In this document: positions 35,236-43,430 of the stretch, in pieces | How the letters are laid out: the number at the start of each line of letters is the position of its first letter | Position numbering within the stretch: the stretch's first letter is position 1 | From: Acidobacteriota bacterium | Lineage (GTDB): Bacteria; Acidobacteriota; Terriglobia; Bryobacterales; Bryobacteraceae | DNA: 64,000 bases | Reading direction: 5' to 3' | Assembly: GCA_026394055.1 (NCBI GenBank) | Contig: JAPKYZ010000037.1 | Coordinates: 23,328-87,327 of the forward strand | Translations under genes and position numbers: made by a program | The notes under the pieces: generated by a model | The model's database searches: none | What the model saw: the letters and a program-made list of their open reading frames with translations, nothing else | What the model was told of the DNA's origin: nothing

Positions 35236-35565
35236 GTGACGACCATCGACCGCTACCTGCACGAGACCTTGATGCGCGATCTGGTTTCGCATAGCCGCTC
35301 CGCAGCGGCGTTTCTGATCTACCTTCAGCTCTACTGCCTCACCCGCGGCACTGAACGGGCGTCGGTCGCCATGAGCCACAGCGTGCTGGCCGAGCTGACC
35401 GGATTGTCGAAGCGGTCCGTGCAGACGGCGATCGGGCATTTGGTGGAGCGAAAGCTGCTGCGAAGCCACAAGGCTCGGCCGACGTCGGTGCCAGTCTACA
35501 CGGTCTTGACGCCGTGGATTCGGCGGAGCCGGGCGGACGGGCGCGGCGTAGCCCAAGATGCTTGA
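35236..35565 (+). CDS. winged helix-turn-helix protein
   Basis: 109 aa from a GTG at 35236. The helix-turn-helix is MSHSVLAELTGLSKRSVQTA, followed by IGHLVERKLLRSHKARPTSV with the wing, like the replication-initiator or DUF-type MarR-related plasmid and chromosomal regulators. It may act on the divergent VOC gene 86 bp away, where a TATAGT box (35217-35222) sits. The earlier TTG start (35200) adds a non-homologous 12 residues. Confidence 0.7.
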   Translation: MTTIDRYLHETLMRDLVSHSRSAAAFLIYLQLYCLTRGTERASVAMSHSVLAELTGLSKRSVQTAIGHLVERKLLRSHKARPTSVPVYTVLTPWIRRSRADGRGVAQDA

Positions 35566-35650
35566 TCAACTATGCTGTAGACGCTCCGCGCGGCACGGAG
35601 GCTTAGGTACGCTGCTGTAGGTTTGAGGGATACCGCGTTACAGTGTGGAG

Positions 35651-36166
35651 ATGTCAGACCGGCGCACACAGGACGTCGAACTCGAGCGCTGGTTGAAGGA
35701 TCGACGGCGCGAGTACCGCCGGGAGTCCCGGACAGCATTGGTCTATGGACTCTTGATGCTCGCGGTCGCCTGCTTGGCGAAATGGCCGATGCTCCGCGTG
35801 ATCACCGCAATATTGGCCTTGTGGCGAGCCTTCGCCGCTTATCGAATCCTCCAGCACCAGCGCTCTCTTGATGCGATCGCAGAAACTGCCCGGGCTACTA
35901 AGGAGTCTCCGTTGAGCCGGCTCTTCACCCAGGAGGCGACGTTCCTTCGTTCGATGCTGTATTGGTATGCGTTGCCGCTCAGCGTTGGCTTGGCGGCGAT
36001 CGGAGGGGTGATTTGGCAAAACGCACGATCAGCTCCGATGCTGGCGTTATGCCTGATCCTCGCTGGGGGAACGTTTATCGGCGCGCGCCATCTGACTTCG
36101 CGGAAGCTGGCCGAGATGGATAGTCTTCGCGCTCAGCTTGATGCACTCGATTTGCCGGGCCAGTAA
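35651..36166 (+). CDS. hypothetical membrane protein
   Basis: 171 aa. A charged N-terminus (RRTQDVELERWLKDRRREYR) is followed by hydrophobic helices at about residues 28-46, 48-66, 104-122 and 127-144, and a short coiled C-terminus. I do not recognise a family. TACAGT (35639-35644) ends 6 nt before the ATG. It has no obvious operon partner. Confidence 0.7.
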   Translation: MSDRRTQDVELERWLKDRRREYRRESRTALVYGLLMLAVACLAKWPMLRVITAILALWRAFAAYRILQHQRSLDAIAETARATKESPLSRLFTQEATFLRSMLYWYALPLSVGLAAIGGVIWQNARSAPMLALCLILAGGTFIGARHLTSRKLAEMDSLRAQLDALDLPGQ

Positions 36167-36277
36167 CGGCATTCGCACGCGAGGCCATAGCGGCGAGTAT
36201 CTCGCTTGCGCCGCATCCCCAGCACCACCCCACCTGCGATAGACTCAATCGCTGTCTAACGGAGGTACTGGTTTATC

Positions 36278-37033
36278 GTGCTTGCTTGGGCCCTGTTGTT
36301 CCACGCGCAGATCCTGGTCGATGTGCCGGCCACGGCGAAGAATCCACACACCACGCCCGCTGATCTGGAGCTGGGCCGGAAGATATATGGGGGGCGCTGT
36401 GCGGGCTGTCACGGCCCGCTGGGCGATGGCGGCAAGGGGACCAACCTTGCGACGCCGATCCTGGCCCGCAGCCCCGATGATCTGGCGCTGTGGAAGGTGA
36501 TCCGCTTTGGTGTGCCGGAAACGGAGATGCCTTCGCACAACTTGACCAATAAAGAGATCTGGCAGATCGCCGCCCATGTGCGGACGCTGGGCAAGCTGGA
36601 TACGGCTCCAGTGACGGGCGACAGCAAGCGCGGTGAGGCGATCGCCAAGGGCAAGGCCGGCTGCTTGAGCTGCCACATTGTGCGCGGCCAAGGCGGCGAA
36701 CTAGGCCCGGCGCTGACGGACATCGGACTGCGTCGCGGACCCGGTTATCTGCGCCGCAAGCTGACCGATCCGGATCGCGATTCAGCGGGCTTCTTGCAAG
36801 TGCATCTGACCACCAATGCAGGCACGGCGCTCAGCGGCATTCGCATGAATGAGGATACCTACTCGATCCAGGTGCGCGACCGGGGCAATCGCTTGCATTC
36901 CTTCTGGAAGGCTGATCTGAAGGAGTTGCGCATCGAGCAAAAGTCGCTGATGCCTTCTTATGGCGACAAACTATCGGCCCAAGAGATCGATGACGTGGTG
37001 GCCTACCTCACCCAACTGCGAGGCATTCAATGA
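36278..37033 (+). CDS. dihaem cytochrome c
   Basis: 251 aa with two haem c sites, CAGCH (about residue 41) and CLSCH (about residue 129), each with a downstream Met (EMPSHN and MPSYGDKL). A signal sequence (MLAWALLFHAQ) is short and the start is a GTG. It overlaps the PQQ dehydrogenase gene by ATGA, so it is very likely the electron acceptor for that enzyme in the periplasm. The second half contains DSAGFLQVHLTTNAG and RLHSFWKADLKELRI, as in acidobacterial cytochromes next to PQQ dehydrogenases. Confidence 0.92.
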   Translation: MLAWALLFHAQILVDVPATAKNPHTTPADLELGRKIYGGRCAGCHGPLGDGGKGTNLATPILARSPDDLALWKVIRFGVPETEMPSHNLTNKEIWQIAAHVRTLGKLDTAPVTGDSKRGEAIAKGKAGCLSCHIVRGQGGELGPALTDIGLRRGPGYLRRKLTDPDRDSAGFLQVHLTTNAGTALSGIRMNEDTYSIQVRDRGNRLHSFWKADLKELRIEQKSLMPSYGDKLSAQEIDDVVAYLTQLRGIQ

Positions 37034-38631
37034 GCATCCTCAAGATGACGGCCCTGACGCTGGGCGCGATGCTGGGTACGATGCTGGCCGCCTTTGGCCA
37101 ACTGACACCGGAGCGCATTGCGAAGGCGGCCGCGGAGCCGCAAAACTGGCTGACCTACTCCGGCAACTATGCGGGCCACCGCTTTTCGCCGTTGAAGCAA
37201 ATCAACGAATCGAACGTTGGGAAGCTGAAGGTGGAGTGGTCCTATCAGGTGAACTCGCTCCAGCGCTTCGAAGGCACGCCCATTGTGGTCGATGGCGTGA
37301 TGTACGCGTCTGAGCCGCCCAGCAACTTGACCGCGATCGATGTCCGCACGGGGCGGCCGATCTGGAAGTATCGCCGCTCGATGCCCAGCGATCTGCGGGT
37401 CTGCTGCGGGCAGGTGAACCGTGGGGTGGCGGTGGCGGGCAATCTGGTGTTCCTGGGAACGCTCGACGCACACTTGCTCGCCCTGAATGCGAAGACCGGC
37501 GCGATCCTGTGGGACGTCACGGTCGCCAACTACAAGGATGGCTATTCGCTCACGGGGGCTCCGCTGATCGTGAAGGACAAGGTGATCACGGGCATGGCGG
37601 GTGGTGAGTACGGCGTGCGCGGGTTCCTTGATGCCTATGATGTGGCCACCGGCAAGCGGGCGTGGCGCTTCTGGACGATCCCCCTGCCGGGCGAGCCGGG
37701 CGGACAAACGTGGGCGGGTGAAAGCGGCAAGACGGGCGCGGCGGCCACGTGGGTGACCGGCACGTATGACCCGGAGACGAACCTCGTTTATTGGGGCACC
37801 GGCAATCCCGGACCCGACTGGAATGGCGATGTCCGCGCGGGGGACAATCTCTACTCCGATTGCATCCTCGCAATTGATGCTGATACGGGCAAGCTGAAGT
37901 GGCACTTCCAGTTCACGCCACATGACGTGCACGATTGGGACTCCACCGCCGTGCCGGTGCTCGTGAATGCGAACGTCGCCGGGCAGCCACGCAAGCTGGT
38001 GGTGTTCCCCAATCGCAATGCGTTCTTCTATGTGCTGGACCGCGTGACCGGGCAGTTCATCACCGGCAAGCCTTATGCCAAGCAGACCTGGGCCAAGGGC
38101 CTCGACGACAGCGGCCGCCCCGTGCGAGTGCCCGCCACTTCGCCCAGTGTCGACGGTACGCAGGTGTGGCCATCGGTCTCGGGCGCGAGCAACTGGTACA
38201 GCCCCAGCTTCAGCCCGGAGACAGGCTTGCTGTATGTCGCGGTGCGCGAATCGGGCTCGCAGTACTTCAAGGGTGAGGCCGAGTACAAAGCCGGTGAGCA
38301 GTTCAACGGCGGCGGCTTCCGCAGCATCCCGGGAGAAGTGCTGTGGGGCGCCATCCGCGCCTTCGATCCGGCCACGGGCAACGTCAAGTGGGAGTACAAG
38401 CTATTCACGCCCCCTTGGTCCGGCGTGCTGTCAACGGCAGGCAACCTGGTGTTTGGCAGCACGGCCGAAGGGCAGATCTTCGCCTTGTCCGCCACCACCG
38501 GCAAAGAGCTGTGGCGCTTTGAGGCCGGCGGCCAAGCGCGGGGCAACCCTATCAGCTATGCGGTGGACGGCAAGCAGTATGTCGCCGTGACGATGGGCAA
38601 TGCTCTTTATGTGCTGAGCGTGTCGCAGTAG
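37030..38631 (+). CDS. PQQ-dependent alcohol-dehydrogenase-type quinoprotein
   Basis: 533 aa beta-propeller. Signal peptide (LTLGAMLGTMLAAFGQL), then eight tryptophan-docking propeller blades (TYSGNYAGHRFSPLKQIN..., GRPIWKYRR..., GKLKWHFQFTPHDVHDWD). It has the vicinal cysteine pair in LRVCCGQVNRG (about residue 125) that contacts PQQ, and the catalytic Asp in HDVHDWDSTAVPV. Calcium or lanthanide use cannot be told: the residue after the catalytic Asp (DWDST) is not a second Asp at the +2 position. Electrons probably go to the overlapping dihaem cytochrome c. No PQQ biosynthesis genes are in the window. Confidence 0.94.
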   Translation: MSILKMTALTLGAMLGTMLAAFGQLTPERIAKAAAEPQNWLTYSGNYAGHRFSPLKQINESNVGKLKVEWSYQVNSLQRFEGTPIVVDGVMYASEPPSNLTAIDVRTGRPIWKYRRSMPSDLRVCCGQVNRGVAVAGNLVFLGTLDAHLLALNAKTGAILWDVTVANYKDGYSLTGAPLIVKDKVITGMAGGEYGVRGFLDAYDVATGKRAWRFWTIPLPGEPGGQTWAGESGKTGAAATWVTGTYDPETNLVYWGTGNPGPDWNGDVRAGDNLYSDCILAIDADTGKLKWHFQFTPHDVHDWDSTAVPVLVNANVAGQPRKLVVFPNRNAFFYVLDRVTGQFITGKPYAKQTWAKGLDDSGRPVRVPATSPSVDGTQVWPSVSGASNWYSPSFSPETGLLYVAVRESGSQYFKGEAEYKAGEQFNGGGFRSIPGEVLWGAIRAFDPATGNVKWEYKLFTPPWSGVLSTAGNLVFGSTAEGQIFALSATTGKELWRFEAGGQARGNPISYAVDGKQYVAVTMGNALYVLSVSQ

Positions 38632-38647
38632 GGTTGAGGCCGAAACC

Positions 38648-38673
38648 GAGCCGCGACCAGCAGGAGCGGTCTG
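38648..38673 (+). repeat. REP-like unit
   Basis: GAGCCGCGACCAGCAGGAGC plus GGTCTG, 17 bp after the PQQ dehydrogenase stop codon; same core as the other units in this window. Confidence 0.5.
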
Positions 38674-38763
38674 CTCTCAGAACGGGTACCTGCCCCGTGG
38701 CCCACACGGGTCTCGATCGTGTCAGCAGGGTGCTTCTAGTCATCAGTTGGCGGCAGTGGAAGA

Positions 38764-38790
38764 GGCCCCTCCTGCGGGTCGGAGCTCGGT
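38764..38790 (-). repeat. REP-like unit, opposite orientation
   Basis: Read on the minus strand it is ACCGAGCTCCGACCCGCAGG followed by AGGGGCC, facing the unit at 38648. The pair could fold into a stem in the 183-bp gap between the convergent PQQ dehydrogenase and SGNH genes. Confidence 0.5.
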
Positions 38791-38814
38791 CCGAGCGGCG
38801 CAGTTAACCCAAGT

Positions 38815-39564
38815 CTACTTGCCCTTCAGCGCCTTATCGATGGCCGCCTGCGCGAGCGGCTCCATGATGGCGTAGCCCGCGTCGTTAGGGTGCAGCCCGT
38901 CGCCGGTAATCTCTTTGCGCAGCAGCTTGGCATCGTCGAGCATGGCCGAGTAGTAATCGAGATAGACGGCGCCTTGCTTGGCGGCGTACTCGGCAATCCA
39001 CTTGTTCAACGCGATGATCTTCTCCGGTGGGCGGCGGGCCATCTGGGGGCGGTGGTAGTCGCAAACCGGCATCACGGAAGAGAGCACTACTTTGATGCCA
39101 TTCGCCTTGGCCAGCTGGACCATGGAGGCGATGTTGTCCTGAATCATTTCCAGCGTCATCGGACCCGTGTTGCCCGCGATGTCGTTGGTGCCGGCCAGGA
39201 TCACGACCGCAGCGGGCTTGAGCGCGATCACATCGGGGCGGAAGCGGATCAGCATTTGCGGCGTGGTCTGGCCGCTGATGCCGCGGTTGACGTAGGGCTT
39301 GCCCGGGAAGAACGTGCCGCCACGGCGGCCCCAGGCATCGGTGATGGAATCGCCCATGAAGACGACGCGCTTTTCGCCCGCTGCCGGAGCGGCGAGCTTC
39401 TCGTTGTCGGCGCGATAGCGGGCCAGGTTCGGCCAATCCTGCAGCGTGCGCTGGGCGCGCTCAAAGTCAGCCTTGAGCTTTACCGGGTCATCGGAAGCGG
39501 CGGGGGCCTGGGCAAACGCAAAGGAGCCACTGAGCAAAGCGGCGGCAAGAATAGTGCGCATCAT
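38815..39564 (-). CDS. secreted SGNH/GDSL hydrolase
   Basis: 249 aa from the ATG at 39564, signal peptide (ILAAALLSGSFAFAQA). SGNH blocks: RVVFMGDSITDAWG (catalytic Ser), NRGISGQTTPQML (Gly), VILAGTNDIAGNTG (Asn) and ITGDGLHPNDAGY (Asp-x-x-His). This is an esterase or rhamnogalacturonan-acetylesterase-type lipase fold; de-O-acetylation of polysaccharides would fit the surrounding sugar genes, but that is inference. TACAAT (39573-39578) is 8 nt before the ATG. Confidence 0.93.
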   Translation of the reverse strand: MMRTILAAALLSGSFAFAQAPAASDDPVKLKADFERAQRTLQDWPNLARYRADNEKLAAPAAGEKRVVFMGDSITDAWGRRGGTFFPGKPYVNRGISGQTTPQMLIRFRPDVIALKPAAVVILAGTNDIAGNTGPMTLEMIQDNIASMVQLAKANGIKVVLSSVMPVCDYHRPQMARRPPEKIIALNKWIAEYAAKQGAVYLDYYSAMLDDAKLLRKEITGDGLHPNDAGYAIMEPLAQAAIDKALKGK

Positions 39565-39636
39565 CGAAACTGATTGTATCCCTGATCGGACGGAATACTG
39601 CTGTGGTCGGCAGAATAGTGGTTTCAATGCGGCACC

Positions 39637-39703
39637 AGCCCCATGCGTGAGCTTGGGGCTTCGTCGCTTAACCGGAGCAAGCCCCAAGCTCACGCATGGG
39701 GCT
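39637..39703. repeat. Perfect 25-bp inverted repeat
   Basis: AGCCCCATGCGTGAGCTTGG at 39637 is the start of a 25-bp arm whose exact reverse complement is at 39679-39703; the loop is 17 nt. There is no T tract in either direction, so it is not a standard terminator. It lies in the 167-bp gap between the amidohydrolase end and the SGNH start. Confidence 0.85.
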
Positions 39704-39731
39704 GATGCAAAGGTGTCACCCGGTCGAGGGG

Positions 39732-41441
39732 CTACTTGCGCTCGTAGACCACGCGTCCTTCCACCATCGTCATCACGGGAGCCATCGCGCGGAGATCGGC
39801 TTCGGAGCAATTCAAAAAATCCTGCTCCACCACCACCAGATCGGCCAGCTTGCCGACTTCGAGCGACCCGCGCTGCTTTTCGCTGAACTGAATCCAGGCG
39901 GCGCCGGTGGTCCACATCTTCAAAGCGTCGCGCCGGTCGACACGTTCTTCGGGGTAGAAGTCGGTGCCCTCACGGGTCTTGCGGGCGACGGACATCCAGA
40001 TGTTGAAGAACGGGTTGAAGGCGTTGACAGCGGTATCCTTGCCCCAGCCGATCATGTGGTCGCTGCCGCCTGCGACGGGGATGCCCATCTTGAGATAGGA
40101 GGCGAGCGGGAAGAAGTAGCGCATCTTGTCCAGGCCAAACACGCGGCCCAGGGCAGGCACATCGAAGTACATCCAGCCGGGCTGAGCGTCAACAGCTACG
40201 CCCATCCGCTTCATGCGGTCGAGAGCGTCCTGGCTCATGAAGCTGCCGTGCATCACATGGTGGCGGCGTTGGGCGATGGGCTTCTCTTTGTTCAGCCGCT
40301 CAAAGGCATCGAGCAGATTGTCGATGGCCGCGCCGCCTTGGACATGGGCGGTCAACTGCCAGCCCGCGTCGCTGGCCGTGCGGAAGATGCGGTAGAGCTT
40401 TTCGGGCTCAACGAAGAGCGTGCCGCGCGCATCGGGATTGGTCTGGCCATAGAGCTGACGGCCGAAGGCACCATAGGGCATGCGCTGATAGGCGGTGCCG
40501 ACGGACTGGCCGCCATCGAGCGTCACTTTGAAGGTCGAGAACTTCAGCCACTCATCGCCTTGGCCCGTGCGCCAGGGCCGCTGCTTGATCTCGGCTTCGA
40601 CCTGCTCCACTGGCCGCGAGGCGTCGATGCGCCAAGTCATGGCGACGCGAATCGGCAGCCGCCCCTGAGCCTTCAGCTTATTGAGCAGCGCAACGTCTTC
40701 TTCGGTGACGGCGCGATCACCCACCGCCGTCAAGCCCGCAGCAGCGTAGGTGCGGAGCATCTGCTCCATCGCGTTGAGCTTCTCTTCTTCGGTGAATGGG
40801 TCACTCTTCTGCGCGCCTTTGAGCAACTGCGCCGCGTTGCGGAGGATGCCGTTGGGTTCGCCGTCAGGCCCCTTCACCACTTCCCCGCCCGCCGGATTGG
40901 GTGTGTCGCGAGTGATGCCGCTGATCTTCAAGCCCAGCGTGTTGGCAGACCAGACATAGCTGCCATCGAAGGCCACGGGATGATCGGTGTCGACATCGAG
41001 ATCCTCGCGCGTGGGGAAGCGCATCTCTTTCAACCGTGGCGGCAAGGTGCGGGGCACGATGATCCACTCGCCCTTGGGCGTGACGGCGGAGCGCTGCCGG
41101 ATGTAGTCCTGAATGGCCACGACGCTATCGAGCGGAGGCAGCTTGCGACGGTACTCGCTGAGGGCGGCGCTCAAGATATGCACGTGGGCATCGTTCAAGC
41201 CGGGTAGCACGGTCTTGCCCGCCAGATCGATGAGCTGCGTCTTCGCGCCTTTCTGCGTGCGTAGCAGGTCCGCACTGGTGCCGACGGCGATCACCCGGCC
41301 GGCCTTGATGGCAACCGCTTCAGTGACGGTGAACTTGGCGTCGACGGTGAGGACGCGGCCGTGGTGGAGGATTAGATCAGCATCGGCGGCATGGAGCGCA
41401 ACCGGTAGCAGCGAGACTAGCAAGAGTGAGGGCAGGCGCAT
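39732..41441 (-). CDS. secreted YtcJ-like metal-dependent amidohydrolase
   Basis: 569 aa with a signal peptide (LPSLLLVSLLPVALHAAD). Amidohydrolase-superfamily pattern: VLPGLNDAHVHI (HxH metal site), KVTLDGGQSVG (carbamate-lysine type strand), WQLTAHVQGGAAIDNLLDAF and RRHHVMHGSFMS (metal His), then VAGGSDHMIGWGKD (Asp). The YtcJ/exoenzyme-regulatory-protein AepA group hydrolyses N-substituted formamides or related amides. It ends 89 nt before the 25-bp inverted repeat on the same transcript. Confidence 0.9.
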   Translation of the reverse strand: MRLPSLLLVSLLPVALHAADADLILHHGRVLTVDAKFTVTEAVAIKAGRVIAVGTSADLLRTQKGAKTQLIDLAGKTVLPGLNDAHVHILSAALSEYRRKLPPLDSVVAIQDYIRQRSAVTPKGEWIIVPRTLPPRLKEMRFPTREDLDVDTDHPVAFDGSYVWSANTLGLKISGITRDTPNPAGGEVVKGPDGEPNGILRNAAQLLKGAQKSDPFTEEEKLNAMEQMLRTYAAAGLTAVGDRAVTEEDVALLNKLKAQGRLPIRVAMTWRIDASRPVEQVEAEIKQRPWRTGQGDEWLKFSTFKVTLDGGQSVGTAYQRMPYGAFGRQLYGQTNPDARGTLFVEPEKLYRIFRTASDAGWQLTAHVQGGAAIDNLLDAFERLNKEKPIAQRRHHVMHGSFMSQDALDRMKRMGVAVDAQPGWMYFDVPALGRVFGLDKMRYFFPLASYLKMGIPVAGGSDHMIGWGKDTAVNAFNPFFNIWMSVARKTREGTDFYPEERVDRRDALKMWTTGAAWIQFSEKQRGSLEVGKLADLVVVEQDFLNCSEADLRAMAPVMTMVEGRVVYERK

Positions 41442-41494
41442 CGTGTGCTTTTCACGATACTCCAGGGGACGTCAATGCGGCGGCGCCTGCGGTC

Positions 41495-41633
41495 TAGCAG
41501 GCTGCGGAAAAAGGCCGAAGACCGCTTGCTAACGCGCGCGGCTCAGAAAGATCGCACGCTTATTTACAGCAACTTACAGAGCCACGACCGTGAGGGAGTG
41601 GTCCTGCAAAACCCCTTTATCCGCAGCCTGCTA
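41495..41633. repeat. Short inverted-repeat-ended element, copy B
   Basis: 139 bp with a 14-bp perfect terminal inverted repeat: TAGCAGGCTGCGGA at the left and its complement TCCGCAGCCTGCTA at the right (41620-41633). The interior matches copy A at 3644 (GAGCCACGACCGTGAGGGAG, GTCCTGCAAAACCC). The CTA end at 41631-41633 forms the stop codon of the DUF1684 gene, so the element sits exactly at that gene's 3' end. Confidence 0.8.
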
Positions 41634-42506
41634 GTGGTCGTACTTCAGCTCACCAGCCTCCACCGCGATGGGCAGGATGTTCTGCTTGACGGGCAAGGGG
41701 CAGGTGGTCCAGGGATTGAAGGCGCAGGGCGGGTTGTAGGCCTTGTTGAAGTCGAGCGTGACGGTGCTGCCGGTCTTGGGCACGGGCGCGTAGAGGAAGC
41801 GGGCGGCGCCGTAGGTCTGCTTGTTGGCGGTCTTGTCGCGGAAGACGAAGTAGAGCTGCGTATCGGACTTTAGAGCTTCGAGAGCCAGCTTTTCGCCGTT
41901 CAGCGTGAACTCGGCCACGCCGATGGCCTGGTGATCTTCGACGACGCCATCAAGAACAGTCGGGATGCGGCGGGCGATGGGCTTGGCGTAGGGTTTGTAG
42001 GTGGCTTCCACTTTGTAGCTGGCATTCACGGGGAACCAGTTGCGATGAGTGAACTCACGGCGGATCTTGGCGTTCTTGTCCTTCACGCGGACGCCGATGC
42101 GGTCGCCGCGCTTGATGACGAGCATCGTGACGTCGCGCAGCTTGATCGAATCGGACGGCTTGCCATCGGAGTCATCCTTCACCAGCGTGCCGTTCAGCAC
42201 CGGCATGTCGCCCACAATCAGCGCGACATCGGGCATCGGGATCACTTGCACGCGGTTGCCGTCGTAGCGGAAGATGCCAGCGAGTGCGGGAGATGATTCC
42301 GAGGGCAGCACGATGGCGTTGGAGGAGTGTGCGCCGAAGCGCGTATCGCCCGGTTGCAGCCAATGCAGACCCGACACGGTCAACCAGCCATCTTCGGCCT
42401 TCAGGCGCTGTTCCATCTCTTCGCGCCACTTGGTGATCTGCGTTGTGTAGTCGTCGGTGGCGGCGAATGCAGCAATGCCGATCAGCAATAGGAGAAAGCC
42501 CTTCAT
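41631..42506 (-). CDS. secreted DUF1684 family protein
   Basis: 291 aa with a signal peptide (GFLLLLIGIAAFAATD). Family signatures: LTVSGLHWLQPGDTRFGA, SPALAGIFRYDGNRVQVI and GAARFLYAPVPKTGSTVTLD...NPPCAFNPWTTCPLP. DUF1684 proteins fold as a split beta-barrel with conserved Cys near the C-terminus; the role is unknown. The stop codon is supplied by the terminal inverted repeat of the small element at 41495, so the original C-terminus may have been altered. TATTTT (42513-42518, minus) is 6 nt before the ATG. Confidence 0.9.
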   Translation of the reverse strand: MKGFLLLLIGIAAFAATDDYTTQITKWREEMEQRLKAEDGWLTVSGLHWLQPGDTRFGAHSSNAIVLPSESSPALAGIFRYDGNRVQVIPMPDVALIVGDMPVLNGTLVKDDSDGKPSDSIKLRDVTMLVIKRGDRIGVRVKDKNAKIRREFTHRNWFPVNASYKVEATYKPYAKPIARRIPTVLDGVVEDHQAIGVAEFTLNGEKLALEALKSDTQLYFVFRDKTANKQTYGAARFLYAPVPKTGSTVTLDFNKAYNPPCAFNPWTTCPLPVKQNILPIAVEAGELKYDH

Positions 42507-42527
42507 GTGCATAAAATAGCAGATGTG
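42504..42527. promoter_or_regulatory. Overlapping -10 boxes of two divergent leaderless-type promoters
   Basis: TAAAAT at 42512-42517 serves the plus-strand GTG at 42525 (7 nt); TATTTT on the minus strand (42513-42518) serves the ATG at 42506 (6 nt). Only 18 bp separate the start codons, so both promoters share the same AT-rich box and RNA polymerase can use only one at a time. Confidence 0.65.
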
Positions 42528-43430
42528 ACAAGCTTGCTTTTGGTTGCGGCACTGGGTTTGACTGCGGCGTTGGGCCTCGCGCAGGATTTCGCTGAGGTGA
42601 AAGTGGAACGCGTCTCGGCCGGGCATGTGTTCACCGAAGGGGCGGTCTGGTCGCGCGATCAGTTCCTGCTGTTCAGCGACGTGCCGGCGAACAAGATCCT
42701 GAAGCTGGATTCCAAGGGCACGACGGTGTTCCGCGAGAATTCGAACGGCACCAACGGCAACACCTTCGATGCCCAGGGCCGCTTGTTGAGTTGTGAAAGC
42801 CGCACGCGGCGCGTGGTCCGCACGGAAAAGAACGGCACCATCACGGTGCTGGCGGAGAAGTTTGAAGGCAAGCGCTTTAACGCCCCCAACGACATTGTGG
42901 CCCGCAAGGATGGGCACATCTACTTTACTGACCCGGCCTTTGGCAATCAGGCCGACACGCGCGACATGGATTTTTATGGGGTCTATCACTTGCTGCCCGC
43001 TAAAGGCACGGCGACGCCGGAGATTGAGTTGGTCGCGAAGCCAGCGGGACGCCCGAATGGCATTGCGCTTTCGCCGAATGGCCGCATTCTCTATGTAGCC
43101 AATTCCGATGATCGCAACGTGCGAGCGTATGACCTGGACGGCAAAGGCGCGGCGACGAATGAGCGTGTGGTGGTAGACAAAATCGAGGGCGTGCCGGATG
43201 GCATGAAGGTGGATGAGAAGGGCAACCTGTACGTCACCGCCCGAGCGCTCTATGTCTATTCGCCCAAGGGGGCGCTGCTGACGACGATCGAGATTCCGGA
43301 AACGCCGGCCAATGTGTCGTTTGGCGATGGCGACTACTCGACGCTCTACGTCACGGGCCGCACGTCGGTTTACCGGATCAAGGTGAAGGTGAAGGGCTCA
43401 GCGCAATATCCGCTGGAACCCACCAATTGA
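42525..43430 (+). CDS. SMP-30/gluconolactonase family protein
   Basis: 301 aa with a signal peptide (VAALGLTAALGLAQ) and a six-bladed beta-propeller: FTEGAVWSRDQFLLFSDVPA, GLNRIL-like TFDAQGRLLSCESRTRRVVR and FNAPNDIVARKDGHIYFTDP, then AGRPNGIALSPNGRILYVAN. The Glu, Asn and Asp metal-site residues (EGAVW, NAPNDIV, RPNGIA) are present, so a Ca2+-dependent lactonase is plausible. GTG start at 42525; the open frame up to 42507 is an extension through the -10 box. Confidence 0.9.
   Translation: MTSLLLVAALGLTAALGLAQDFAEVKVERVSAGHVFTEGAVWSRDQFLLFSDVPANKILKLDSKGTTVFRENSNGTNGNTFDAQGRLLSCESRTRRVVRTEKNGTITVLAEKFEGKRFNAPNDIVARKDGHIYFTDPAFGNQADTRDMDFYGVYHLLPAKGTATPEIELVAKPAGRPNGIALSPNGRILYVANSDDRNVRAYDLDGKGAATNERVVVDKIEGVPDGMKVDEKGNLYVTARALYVYSPKGALLTTIEIPETPANVSFGDGDYSTLYVTGRTSVYRIKVKVKGSAQYPLEPTN

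Noticed and set aside
39696..41207. 503-aa open frame antisense to the amidohydrolase
   Set aside because: Shadow frame; the minus-strand amidohydrolase has all metal-site motifs.
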